In this document: positions 9,255-15,766 of the stretch, one piece after another
How positions within the stretch are numbered: the first letter of the stretch is position 1
Layout of the letters: the number at the start of each line of letters is the position of its first letter
Source of the DNA: Anaerolineaceae bacterium
GTDB taxonomy: Bacteria > Chloroflexota > Anaerolineae > Promineifilales > Promineifilaceae
Direction: 5' to 3'
Assembly: GCA_002699125.1 (NCBI GenBank)
Contig: PABI01000049.1
Location: forward strand, 1-64,000
DNA: 64,000 bases
Notes under the pieces: model-generated
The model's input: only the letters and a program-made list of their open reading frames with translations
Told to the model about the DNA's origin: nothing
Databases searched by the model: none
Made by a program: the position numbers and the translations under genes

Positions 9255-10172
9255 TCAGAGGATGTTGGGGTTCAAGATGATGTGAGCCATGACTCGATCC
9301 AGGAGGTGGTCTATTTCCTTTAGCGGTATCTTTGGCGGGATTTCCAAACGAACGGGTGGATACTCTCGCAGCGGCCTGATATAACAAAAATAGAACTTGT
9401 AGGAATCCACAAGGTTTAATGAATCGTGGCAGAACAGGCGCGTTCTGGCTCCCCAGGGCAGGATGGCATGGAGCAGCTCTGCATCTGTGGCGCGCTCGGG
9501 TAAGGTGACATCGAGAAACTTCGCGGCAATTCGGCCGAAATGGTTGGCTCCATTGGTGCTGTAGGCAACGAATGCAGGCTGGGGACCATTTAGGCGGGGT
9601 ATCAGGTGAAGGAGTTCGTCGGGCCAGTTGGCCGCAGTGTCCAGGAAGCTGCCGCACCAGAGGAAAATAACGTCGGGGGATTTATCGAGCTCATCATAGA
9701 CCCGGAACAAGCTGGCGATTTCCTCGTGCAAGATTTCTCCGGTTTGGAAGTTTGCCGCCGGTCCGGGTAGCAGACTGCCTATCGACTTCAAGATTTCTTG
9801 TTGAGTGGCTTGATAGTGATGAGAGTACCGGTGAAAGAAATATTCATCCGATCTGCCCCGGCTGAGGACTAACATTGGTTTGCGTACGGTCAGGAAGCGC
9901 TCGACTTTGAAGGTTTCTAGCAGCTGATAAGCCCAATCCAGGGCCGTGGGCAAATCTATCCAGCGTGGCTCCTGGTAGGTGGCCAGCCATTCCTGATCCT
10001 GGAATTCTTCTGAGGGATGGATATAGGTGCCTGCCTCCCGGTCCAGAACAAGAGTGAAGTCTGTAGGGTTGAACTGGGGTAGGGATTCGAGAAAAAAGTG
10101 GATGGAGGCAATGGTTTCTGGCGGCACCGGCCGTGGTACGGTCGCCCTGAAGACGCAGGGTTCTCCAATCAT
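9255..10172 (-). CDS. Unknown 305-aa protein next to the Tn7-like element
   Basis: I do not recognise the family. The start is well supported: AAAGGAG stands 7 bases before the ATG. Secondary-structure style is alpha/beta, with several hydrophobic strands (FTLVLD, PMLVLSRG, VIFLWCGSF, PAFVAYSTNG) alternating with helices. This is reminiscent of a von Willebrand A-like Rossmann fold, but no metal-binding DxSxS is present. No signal peptide or membrane segment is seen. It ends beside the candidate right end of the transposon and is transcribed toward tnsA, yet tnsA has its own promoter. It may be a transposon accessory gene or the chromosomal gene next to the attachment site. Confidence 0.8.
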   Translation of the reverse strand: MIGEPCVFRATVPRPVPPETIASIHFFLESLPQFNPTDFTLVLDREAGTYIHPSEEFQDQEWLATYQEPRWIDLPTALDWAYQLLETFKVERFLTVRKPMLVLSRGRSDEYFFHRYSHHYQATQQEILKSIGSLLPGPAANFQTGEILHEEIASLFRVYDELDKSPDVIFLWCGSFLDTAANWPDELLHLIPRLNGPQPAFVAYSTNGANHFGRIAAKFLDVTLPERATDAELLHAILPWGARTRLFCHDSLNLVDSYKFYFCYIRPLREYPPVRLEIPPKIPLKEIDHLLDRVMAHIILNPNIL

Positions 10173-10220
10173 ATCGTACTCCTTTTTGCATTAGGTGGGT
10201 AGAAGTAGAGACAACCACAT

Positions 10221-10254
10221 AAAAAAACGCCGCTTCCCGAAACGAGAAGCGGCG
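10221..10254 (-). terminator. Strong intrinsic terminator, minus strand
   Basis: A perfect 9-bp GC-rich stem (arms 10228-10236 and 10246-10254, CGCCGCTTC) with a 9-base loop is followed on the minus strand by seven T. It lies upstream of the 305-aa gene and therefore must end a transcript coming from 10.3-10.7 kb, where no protein gene is evident. Confidence 0.8.
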
Positions 10255-10326
10255 CCAGTTGCTAGCATTGTTATGTCAAAAAAGCCAATATGATCAGTAT
10301 CGTTTTTTTTGATAAACTTTAGCTAG

Positions 10327-10393
10327 CCCGGGTCCTGTTCTGGCAGGTCTCGGGTTAGATGGTGGATGGGTGTTCACGCACCCTTCCATCATC
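10327..10393. other. Two tandem stable hairpins, candidate structured RNA
   Basis: The first hairpin (10327-10354) pairs CCCGGGTCCTG with GCAGGTCTCGGG around a 5-base loop with one mismatch. The second (10358-10393) pairs GATGGTGGATGGGTG with CACCC-TTCCATCATC around a 6-base loop, allowing one G-T. They lie 65 bp before a minus-strand terminator. I recognise no Rfam class; strand and function are uncertain. Confidence 0.4.
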
Positions 10394-10660
10394 ACTCGAT
10401 TTATGTGGTTGTCTGTGTGAGTATTATAGGGATGTGGGGAATTGATTGTCAAACCCAACATCATAAGAGTGAACGAAAATTCAATAACATACAGAATTGA
10501 TGGCAATAACCAGCCTGTAAACACCACAAGTTTCGAAGGTTATTTAATCTGCATTCGGTCTTTGCTGGCGACATTCTCATGCCTGACACACCTTAGTATT
10601 AGGCGATTATCCCCTTACTGTAGGTGAATGGGGCGTGAATAATCCGGCTTGTGGATAAAT

Positions 10661-10710
10661 CCATATATGGGCAAACATAGAACAGGTGAGCGGTACTAAC
10701 CCATATATGG
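10661..10710. repeat. Two copies of palindrome CCATATATGG
   Basis: The 10-bp palindrome occurs at 10661-10670 and 10701-10710, exactly 40 bp apart (about four helical turns). A DnaA-box-like 9-mer TGTGGATAA lies at 10650-10658. The spacing suggests a protein-binding pair on one face of the helix. Confidence 0.4.
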
Positions 10711-10743
10711 GGGTTGTCTGCGATATAGTGATTTTTTTCGCAA

Positions 10744-10775
10744 AATGCAGGGGTATGATCCCTGCATTTTTTTTT
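10744..10775 (+). terminator. Intrinsic terminator, plus strand
   Basis: A perfect 9-bp stem AATGCAGGG / CCCTGCATT with a 7-base loop is followed by a run of nine T (10767-10775). It would end a plus-strand transcript starting somewhere between 10.4 and 10.7 kb, again without an obvious protein gene. Confidence 0.75.
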
Positions 10776-10868
10776 GTTGAACTTGTGCATCAGGGGGGAT
10801 TGTGGTAATATTTCGCGGATGACGGAGGGGGGTCAGAGCCTACCGGCTTACCCCCTGACCGCAAATGC

Positions 10869-10896
10869 AAAAACCCCTAGAATGACAGTTCCAGGG
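10869..10896 (-). terminator. Probable terminator, minus strand
   Basis: CCCTAGAA and TTCCAGGG pair (8 bp, one G-T) around a 6-base loop. On the minus strand the stem is followed by GTTTTT. It would end transcripts entering from the right (about 11 kb). Confidence 0.5.
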
Positions 10897-11135
10897 ATTT
10901 GCTTCAAATGAATATTTATTTGGTGTGAACTACCAAAAGTATAACCGACTTTTTTAGAAAATCAAGTTAGGCTAAGTTAAGTATTCCCCTCTGAAGCGAT
11001 CCCAAAATTCTAAGACAACAAAATAGTTGTGATCTTCCCCGACTCACTTAAAAAGGTGAGAGCGGGTTAGCTCTTGCCATATCTACCGATGTGTCACCAT
11101 TGGCAGATGTGAGACTACAAGGAGGTAAAAACGCC

Positions 11136-11255
11136 GTGAAAAAGCTAATACGTATCACCACGACATGGACAATCCGTTGTCACGGGTACACGTTCACCCT
11201 GCGTAAAGGGCAAAGCGTGCGATGTCCTAAATGTAGACGCCTGTATCGGGCATAG
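11136..11255 (+). CDS. 39-aa zinc-ribbon-like small protein
   Basis: A GTG start is preceded by a near-perfect ribosome site (AAGGAGGT, 8 bases away) and opens a 39-codon frame. The peptide is basic and carries Cys15-His16 plus Cys30-Pro-Lys-Cys33 (RCPKCRRLYR), a zinc-knuckle arrangement seen in small nucleic-acid-binding proteins such as the Com family. The gene lies 250 bp before the Cas2-like gene, with two inverted repeats between them. The strong ribosome site and motif argue that it is real in spite of its size. Its function is unknown. Confidence 0.65.
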   Translation: MKKLIRITTTWTIRCHGYTFTLRKGQSVRCPKCRRLYRA

Positions 11256-11275
11256 GTAATACTGGGTTCCCTTTG

Positions 11276-11330
11276 TCTTTCGGTATGAGCCGACCCGCTC
11301 GAAGTGATGCACTGGTATCATACCGAAAGA
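11276..11330. repeat. 13-bp perfect inverted repeat
   Basis: TCTTTCGGTATGA (11276-11288) and its exact complement (11318-11330) flank a 29-base spacer, just after the small zinc protein. It may be a terminator-like stem or a binding site. Confidence 0.6.
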
Positions 11331-11341
11331 CTTAGGATTAC

Positions 11342-11376
11342 ACAAATATTGTGACAAGTAGTGTCACAATATTTGT
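11342..11376. promoter_or_regulatory. 15-bp perfect inverted repeat upstream of the Cas2-like gene
   Basis: ACAAATATTGTGACA (11342-11356) and its exact complement (11362-11376) are separated by 5 bases. The repeat ends 13 bases before the ATG of the Cas2-like gene, a position suited to an operator or to a 5' stem that gates translation. Confidence 0.6.
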
Positions 11377-11389
11377 AACGGAGATTCTA

Positions 11390-11659
11390 ATGTCTTCTTA
11401 TATGGTTGGTTACGATCTGAATAAACCAGGTCAAGATTACACTGAGCTGCATGATGCAATTAAGGCGTATGACAATTGGTGGCACTACCTTGACTCAACG
11501 TGGATTATTGTTACCGAAGATAGTGCAGCTACAGTGCGAGATAATCTGAAAGCTCATATTGATTCTGGCGATGAATTGCTAGTCGCTAAACTTTCGGGCG
11601 AGGCAGCTTGGACAGGCTTTGTCGAAAAGGGATCAACGTGGCTCAAGAATAACTTGTGA
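11390..11659 (+). CDS. Cas2-like / SinR-family small protein
   Basis: An 89-aa protein with the compact ferredoxin-like pattern of stand-alone Cas2/VapD relatives often labelled SinR family: an initial strand MVGYDLNKPGQDY with the Asp of the Cas2 strand, WWHYLDSTWIIVT, a mid helix, and ELLVAKLSGEAAW. GGAG precedes the ATG by 7 bases. An upstream in-frame codon at 11351 falls inside the operator palindrome and was not used. There is no cas1 and no CRISPR array, so a spacer-acquisition role is unlikely. Related proteins are candidate RNases or toxins; the role here is inferred only. Confidence 0.75.
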   Translation: MSSYMVGYDLNKPGQDYTELHDAIKAYDNWWHYLDSTWIIVTEDSAATVRDNLKAHIDSGDELLVAKLSGEAAWTGFVEKGSTWLKNNL

Positions 11660-11719
11660 CCTTTAACTAAGGTAGGTTTTTGCAGTTCGTAAGGAATGCC
11701 GCCTACCTTTACCATTGTT

Positions 11720-11751
11720 CCAGCGGGTAGCTCGAAAATGCTACCCGCTGG
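11720..11751. repeat. 12-bp perfect hairpin
   Basis: CCAGCGGGTAGC and its exact complement enclose an 8-base loop (11732-11739), 60 bp past the Cas2-like gene. An outer pair AAGGTAGG / CCTACCTT lies at 11669-11676 and 11702-11709. No T-run follows. Confidence 0.55.
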
Positions 11752-11798
11752 TTCCTCTAAATCTTTACCCCCAACTTCTTTTTGCATTTTTAACCTTT

Positions 11799-11827
11799 AC
11801 GGCCGTCTAAAAATAGACGGCCGTTTT
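11799..11827 (+). terminator. Terminator built on two ACGGCCGT motifs
   Basis: ACGGCCGTCTA (11799-11809) pairs perfectly with 11814-11824 around a 4-base A loop and is followed by TTT. Each arm contains the genome's iterated octamer ACGGCCGT. It plausibly ends the Cas2-like transcript. Confidence 0.55.
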
Positions 11828-11834
11828 GCTTTGG

Positions 11835-11877
11835 ATTGATACTTTATATCATATCAGATATGATATAAAGTATCAAT
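11835..11877. repeat. 43-bp perfect palindrome
   Basis: Twenty-one bases on each side of A11856 are exactly complementary, an AT-rich sequence beginning ATTGATACTTTATATC. It sits 28 bp ahead of the promoter of the next operon. Such a long uninterrupted palindrome can extrude as a cruciform, or may be a phage/plasmid-type binding site. Confidence 0.85.
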
Positions 11878-11890
11878 AATCCGCAAATTC

Positions 11891-11933
11891 GTTATGTCTA
11901 TAAGTTGACATAACAGAACTTTTGTGCTACAAT
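11891..11933 (+). promoter_or_regulatory. Consensus promoter with overlapping operator dyad
   Basis: TTGACA (11905-11910) and TACAAT (11928-11933) are spaced by 17 bases. A perfect dyad GTTATGTC (11891-11898) / GACATAAC (11907-11914) overlaps the -35 box, so a repressor is likely. The transcript would have a leader of about 85 bases before the 280-aa gene. Confidence 0.75.
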
Positions 11934-12025
11934 TTTGGGGTTGAATTTCCTCTTTTTGGCCATAAAAACAGTGTGCGTTATAGTACATTCCCCACCCCAA
12001 AAAGCCAGAATCGGAGGAAAGTGCA

Positions 12026-12868
12026 ATGACAGAACATACCTATAACTTTGGTCGGATTAGCATTTACGGCTCAAATATCGAAGATAAATACAGATTTCTA
12101 CTTGACTCCCTGAACGCGGATGTTGTCATTACCAAAGGAAATTACAGTTACATTATTATAGACGTAGAAGAACTAGACTATCGAGGGGCCAAATACCTGT
12201 ATGGGGTATTAACTAAGTTTAGACCCGTTCAGGAAAACCCGGTGGTTGATGTGAAGAAGAAAACATTAAGCACTGACGAAACAGAAAAACAGGCAGTGGC
12301 GTCTGCTAAGTTTTTTGTTTTCATAGAGTCTCAAACACTCATGGCTTACAGGCCAATAGCAAACAAGATAAGCGATATGCAGTTCAAATCTTCTTTTTCT
12401 GAACTAATTGGAGAGGCGAACAACAATTTCTTTGTTCAAGTTCCTGTTGATGCGGTAAATGAAGAGCTTGAAATTAAAGAATCAATAAGCATTCTTAAGA
12501 AAATAACTAAAATCATTTACAACATTAGACCATCGAACCCCAGTTCTAGCCCATTCTGGGAACCATATGATGAAGATATGAAAAGACTAGGAATTGAGAA
12601 GGAAACGAGAATCTCAGAGTCCCAAAAGGGGATCGACCCAAACGAACTGGAAAATGACAGGCGTTATATGGGTATCCAGATGGCAGCAGACGGGTATGGC
12701 AAAGCGTCAATATATGGCGAAAAAGAAGACGGTAGCCATGTTGTAATTAGTACTGAGAAAATGCCCATAACATACACGGTAATTGATCATGATGAACCAG
12801 TTAAAATATTGGAACAATTACACAACAAGTTCCTTCAAATCAGCGCAAGAACACACCATGAGGAGTAG
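12026..12868 (+). CDS. Unknown 280-aa protein, first gene of a repressed operon
   Basis: I do not recognise the family with confidence. The chain is soluble, rich in Lys/Glu, with alternating short strands and helices and no signal peptide or membrane segment. The N-terminus (NFGRISIYGS) is echoed by a later segment (GKASIYGEKEDG), and the middle has a strand-rich core (SAKFFVFIES). GGAGGAAA precedes the ATG. A four-segment membrane protein follows with an 11-bp overlap, so the two are probably made together. A soluble sensor with a membrane partner, under a strongly repressed promoter in a defence-like island, would fit an abortive-infection module, but that is inference. Confidence 0.75.
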   Translation: MTEHTYNFGRISIYGSNIEDKYRFLLDSLNADVVITKGNYSYIIIDVEELDYRGAKYLYGVLTKFRPVQENPVVDVKKKTLSTDETEKQAVASAKFFVFIESQTLMAYRPIANKISDMQFKSSFSELIGEANNNFFVQVPVDAVNEELEIKESISILKKITKIIYNIRPSNPSSSPFWEPYDEDMKRLGIEKETRISESQKGIDPNELENDRRYMGIQMAADGYGKASIYGEKEDGSHVVISTEKMPITYTVIDHDEPVKILEQLHNKFLQISARTHHEE

Positions 12869-13373
12869 ACGGTTTAGAAGCCTGTTTGGGCGTACGGCCT
12901 ACGATTTTTGGGGAGCGCTTGCGGTTTCAGCGGTAGTTTATTTTGTGCTGTCTGCTAAAATAGAAATTGATTTTGTTTTAGCAATATTTGAATTAGGTGT
13001 TCAAGTTCTTTCAATTGTTTTTTCTGTATATTTTGCTGCATTGGCTGTGGTTATAACAGCGGGTGACGATCAATTTGTAGGTTATCTCGAAAGGCTTGGG
13101 GTTTATCAGAATCTTATATGGGGCTTTAAGGTAACGCTTTTACTGCTTTTTTGTGCGTTAATTGTCTCAATTATTCTTTACGTTTCTGTGCTGCCCTTTG
13201 CCGGAAAACAAATAAAAGACGCCTACTTTACAAACTGGGGATTTTCTCTGTATGCCTTTTTTACTCTATGGTCACTTTTTGGGGCAGCAATGGCTACTTT
13301 AACGGCTATTAGTTATGCTGAGTACAGAGTGCGGTTTCTCAATGTGAACAAAGGAGAAGACAATGGGAAATAA
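12858..13373 (+). CDS. Four-TM membrane protein of the unknown operon
   Basis: A 171-aa integral membrane protein. Hydrophobic helices lie at about residues 15-33, 38-64, 85-108 and 125-148; the N-terminus is basic (RSRRFRSLFGR), suggesting it faces the cytoplasm. ATG 12858 lies inside the end of the preceding gene (ATGAGGAGTAG) and is better than an in-frame start 75 bases upstream. It resembles small membrane effectors in bacterial defence modules only in general form; no family was recognised. Confidence 0.75.
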   Translation: MRSRRFRSLFGRTAYDFWGALAVSAVVYFVLSAKIEIDFVLAIFELGVQVLSIVFSVYFAALAVVITAGDDQFVGYLERLGVYQNLIWGFKVTLLLLFCALIVSIILYVSVLPFAGKQIKDAYFTNWGFSLYAFFTLWSLFGAAMATLTAISYAEYRVRFLNVNKGEDNGK

Positions 13374-13509
13374 ACAGAAAGAACAAAAAAGGCTTGACCC
13401 CAAAAAGAAGGTCAAGCTCACACGAGAAGAGTTTTTTGAAGTGCTAACTAAAGCAAGTGCGCCGATTTGTGAGCCATCTGAGAAAGGAAAGAAACAAACA
13501 TCGGAGTAA
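13363..13509 (+). CDS. 48-aa basic peptide, third gene of the unknown operon
   Basis: A 48-codon frame starts with ATG behind AAGGAGA and overlaps the end of the membrane-protein gene by 11 bp. The peptide is strongly charged (LDPKKKVKLTREEFF). Its last 62 bp overlap the 3' end of the IS1595-type transposase on the other strand, so it may be a natural small protein or the stump of a longer gene cut by the insertion. Confidence 0.5.
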   Translation: MGNKQKEQKRLDPKKKVKLTREEFFEVLTKASAPICEPSEKGKKQTSE

Positions 13510-14353
13510 CGTCGTTACGATGGTTGTAGCGAAAAGCATACTCATTTAGGTAGCATTGCAGATAAGCCGGGGATACATGGCGGTAAACGCCTGTGATCCC
13601 CGGTTTTGTATTTCCCCAAAATCCTTCAATCGTATTGGTGTGAACATTGCCGATTACATAGATGTCATGGGAATTCAAAACCATTGCATGATTGTAACCA
13701 GCTTCGGTTAAACCGTTGTAGGATTTCAGTTCATCGGTGTAAACCGTTGCGCCCTTCTCTATGTTTTCTTCTACGATTGGTTGCAAAGTTGCCTTTTTCA
13801 CGTTAGGGATAACTTCTGTCACTACCCGACCACCACGCTCTACTAAACCGATAACGGCCGTTTTGTTCTCAGAACCACGCCCGCGTTTGCCGCCTTTCTT
13901 CACACCACCGAAATAACTTTCGTCAACTTCTACAGTATCGTTGCTATCGAATGGGTCTTTATCTTCTTCTAACTGCTGGCGAACCAGTTTGCACATACGC
14001 CAAGCCGTTTTATACGTTACGCCCATTTCCCGCTCGATTTGTTTGGCGCTAATACCCATGCGGGTTTGGGTCATACGGAAAACAACCTCAAACCAAATGG
14101 TCAAGGGTGTGCTAGACTTATGAAAAATGGTTCCTGCTGTGGGGTGTACATGATGACCACAGTTTTGGCAGCTAAACGATTTGCGGCTGGCTACCAAATA
14201 ATGAGGGGTAACTTCTTCGCAGTTCTTGCAGTAGATACCATCAGGATAGCGGCGATCTTTCAACCATTCTAAACATGCTTCTTCGGTAGGGAAATCTTTC
14301 CGTAAGTCTTTGAGCGTGTATTTTTTCCTTGGTGACTTTTCTTTCTTTGACAT
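13448..14353 (-). CDS. IS1595-family (ISXO2-like) transposase
   Basis: A complete 301-aa transposase. The N-terminal zinc ribbon has Cys42/Cys45 and a second CxxC in FSCQNCGHHVHP. The DDE core shows VEVDESYFGG, VYTDELKSYNGL and the final NTIEGFWGNTK. AT-rich DNA follows upstream to 14605, with no second gene. I could not fix the terminal repeats; a weak pair (TGCTAAC near 13442 and TGCTACAC, complement, near 14385) is only suggestive, and no target duplication was seen. Confidence 0.88.
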   Translation of the reverse strand: MSKKEKSPRKKYTLKDLRKDFPTEEACLEWLKDRRYPDGIYCKNCEEVTPHYLVASRKSFSCQNCGHHVHPTAGTIFHKSSTPLTIWFEVVFRMTQTRMGISAKQIEREMGVTYKTAWRMCKLVRQQLEEDKDPFDSNDTVEVDESYFGGVKKGGKRGRGSENKTAVIGLVERGGRVVTEVIPNVKKATLQPIVEENIEKGATVYTDELKSYNGLTEAGYNHAMVLNSHDIYVIGNVHTNTIEGFWGNTKPGITGVYRHVSPAYLQCYLNEYAFRYNHRNDVTPMFVSFLSQMAHKSAHLL

Positions 14354-14605
14354 TTCGCTATCCTTTGGTTTCCCGAATATGTCTAAAGTGTAGCAGAAAA
14401 TTACCTACAGTCAAGGGATAATCGCATAGTATTATAGTCACAAAAAATTTGCGTAGACAATTGAATAATGGGGAAAACAAGTTTTATGCTTGGGCGAAGT
14501 CTGCCCACAGACAAGCATAAAGCCGAGATGTCCAAGATAGTTACTGTGGTTAATTTGTTAGAAACCTGCCTTAAAGGGGTGCAAAGTACACCCTAAACTC
14601 CTATA

Positions 14606-15766
14606 ATGTTGTTTATGGAACGCATTCAATCCATCAATTCCCAGCGTCTAACGTGGTGCTGCGATAGCCACGGCATTACCCCACAGGAGCTTGCTAGCCA
14701 ACTGGGAATTGCTCCCCGGCGTCTGGAAGCGGTTATGGCCGGGGGCGATGGCCTGACTTTTAACCAACTGCGCCAAATAGCTGATTTTTTTGGACGAGGC
14801 GTTCTGTTCTTTTTAGAAGAAGGAGCGGTGGATGATACCCAAATCCATACTCCCCAATTCCGTACCCTGGCTAACCAAAAACCGACGTTGTCCCCCAAAC
14901 TAAAAGCACTTATTCAACGAGCTGAAAAACAACGAGAAATCTATCTGAGTCTGCGCGAAGAATTAGACGACGCTGATTGGGTTCATTTTACCCCCCCCAA
15001 CTTGGCTAAAACGAACCTTCCAGAAGCGGCGCATCTTGTCCGGCAGTGGTTAGGCCTGGCCGCTGAAAACAACTTCGAGACATACCGCACGGCAGTAGAA
15101 GCCCAAGGCATTCTTGTCTTTCAGAGCAATGGTTATAGCGGCAAATGGCAAATTGCCAAAAATGATCCGATCCTTGGATTCACCCTTTACGATCCAAGTT
15201 GCCCTGTGATTGTCATAAAAAAACAAAGGTCGAAAACACGGCAAACATTCACGCTGATGCACGAGTTAGGGCACTTGCTCCTCCATAAGGCCAGCGCTAT
15301 TGATGACGAGCAGGATATATACGATCCTCACACCACCCGGGAACAAGAAGCGAATGCTTTTGCTGGGCAGTTACTGGTGCCTCATTCCTTTTTAGCGACA
15401 ATTGCAGACAGCGAACGCCCTGATAAGGTTGCCCAATATGACGAGTGGCTGGCTCAACCACGTCAGGTGTGGGGCGTAAGTAGCGAAGTCATTTTGCGTA
15501 GGTTATTAGACGTTGGACGCCTTTCCCAAGACAAATACCAGGCTTATCGGCAATGGTGGCAGCAATCGCACACTGCTCCAGAAGGGCGTGGCAATCGCCA
15601 ATATCGTTACCGGGAACCTAAGCATATATTTGGCAACACTTTCGTGCGTACTGTTTTTGATGCACTTAATGCCCAACACATCACCTTAGCTAAAGCTAGC
15701 AGTTACCTAGATAACCTGAAAATTCATGACCTACACAAATTGGAGCGTCATAGTGTGGGTCTTTGA
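14606..15766 (+). CDS. XRE-type regulator fused to ImmA/IrrE metallopeptidase
   Basis: A 386-aa protein. Residues 12-65 form a Cro/C1-like helix-turn-helix (ITPQELASQLGIAPRRLEAV). Residues 150-290 are an ImmA/IrrE-type zinc protease with His219-Glu-x-x-His223 (MHELGHLLLHKA) and the downstream EQEANAFAGQLLVP glutamate. In this family the peptidase cleaves or removes a repressor. The DUF4411 gene overlaps its 3' end by 14 bp, the standard arrangement of a proposed toxin-antitoxin pair. No strong ribosome site precedes the first ATG; a second ATG lies 9 bases later. Confidence 0.9.
   Translation: MLFMERIQSINSQRLTWCCDSHGITPQELASQLGIAPRRLEAVMAGGDGLTFNQLRQIADFFGRGVLFFLEEGAVDDTQIHTPQFRTLANQKPTLSPKLKALIQRAEKQREIYLSLREELDDADWVHFTPPNLAKTNLPEAAHLVRQWLGLAAENNFETYRTAVEAQGILVFQSNGYSGKWQIAKNDPILGFTLYDPSCPVIVIKKQRSKTRQTFTLMHELGHLLLHKASAIDDEQDIYDPHTTREQEANAFAGQLLVPHSFLATIADSERPDKVAQYDEWLAQPRQVWGVSSEVILRRLLDVGRLSQDKYQAYRQWWQQSHTAPEGRGNRQYRYREPKHIFGNTFVRTVFDALNAQHITLAKASSYLDNLKIHDLHKLERHSVGL

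Larger units (their letters stand above)
10173..11135. other. Gene-poor, hairpin-rich spacer
   Basis: About 960 bp without a convincing protein gene. It holds, in order, a minus-strand terminator, two adjacent strong hairpins, a single DnaA-box-like 9-mer (10650-10658), two copies of CCATATATGG 40 bp apart, a plus-strand terminator, and a second minus-strand terminator. Short open frames exist in it, but none has a ribosome site and plausible composition together. The density of terminators in a stretch without genes suggests one or more small RNAs. Confidence 0.5.

Noticed and set aside
10294..10527. 77-aa minus-strand frame
   Set aside because: It crosses the two hairpins, has no ribosome site and an unlikely composition (PHPYNTHTDN).
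10640..10720. Chromosomal replication origin
   Set aside because: Only one perfect DnaA-like 9-mer and no dnaA, dnaN or AT-rich unwinding block nearby.
10173..11135. Possible CRISPR array or guide-RNA locus of a CRISPR-associated transposon
   Set aside because: No regularly spaced direct repeats of 25-40 bp with unique spacers were found; only two 10-bp palindromes 40 bp apart. No Cas12k or Cascade gene is present in the window.
11390..11659. CRISPR adaptation protein Cas2
   Set aside because: The fold pattern is Cas2-like, but there is no cas1, no array, and the sequence belongs to the stand-alone SinR-type branch.
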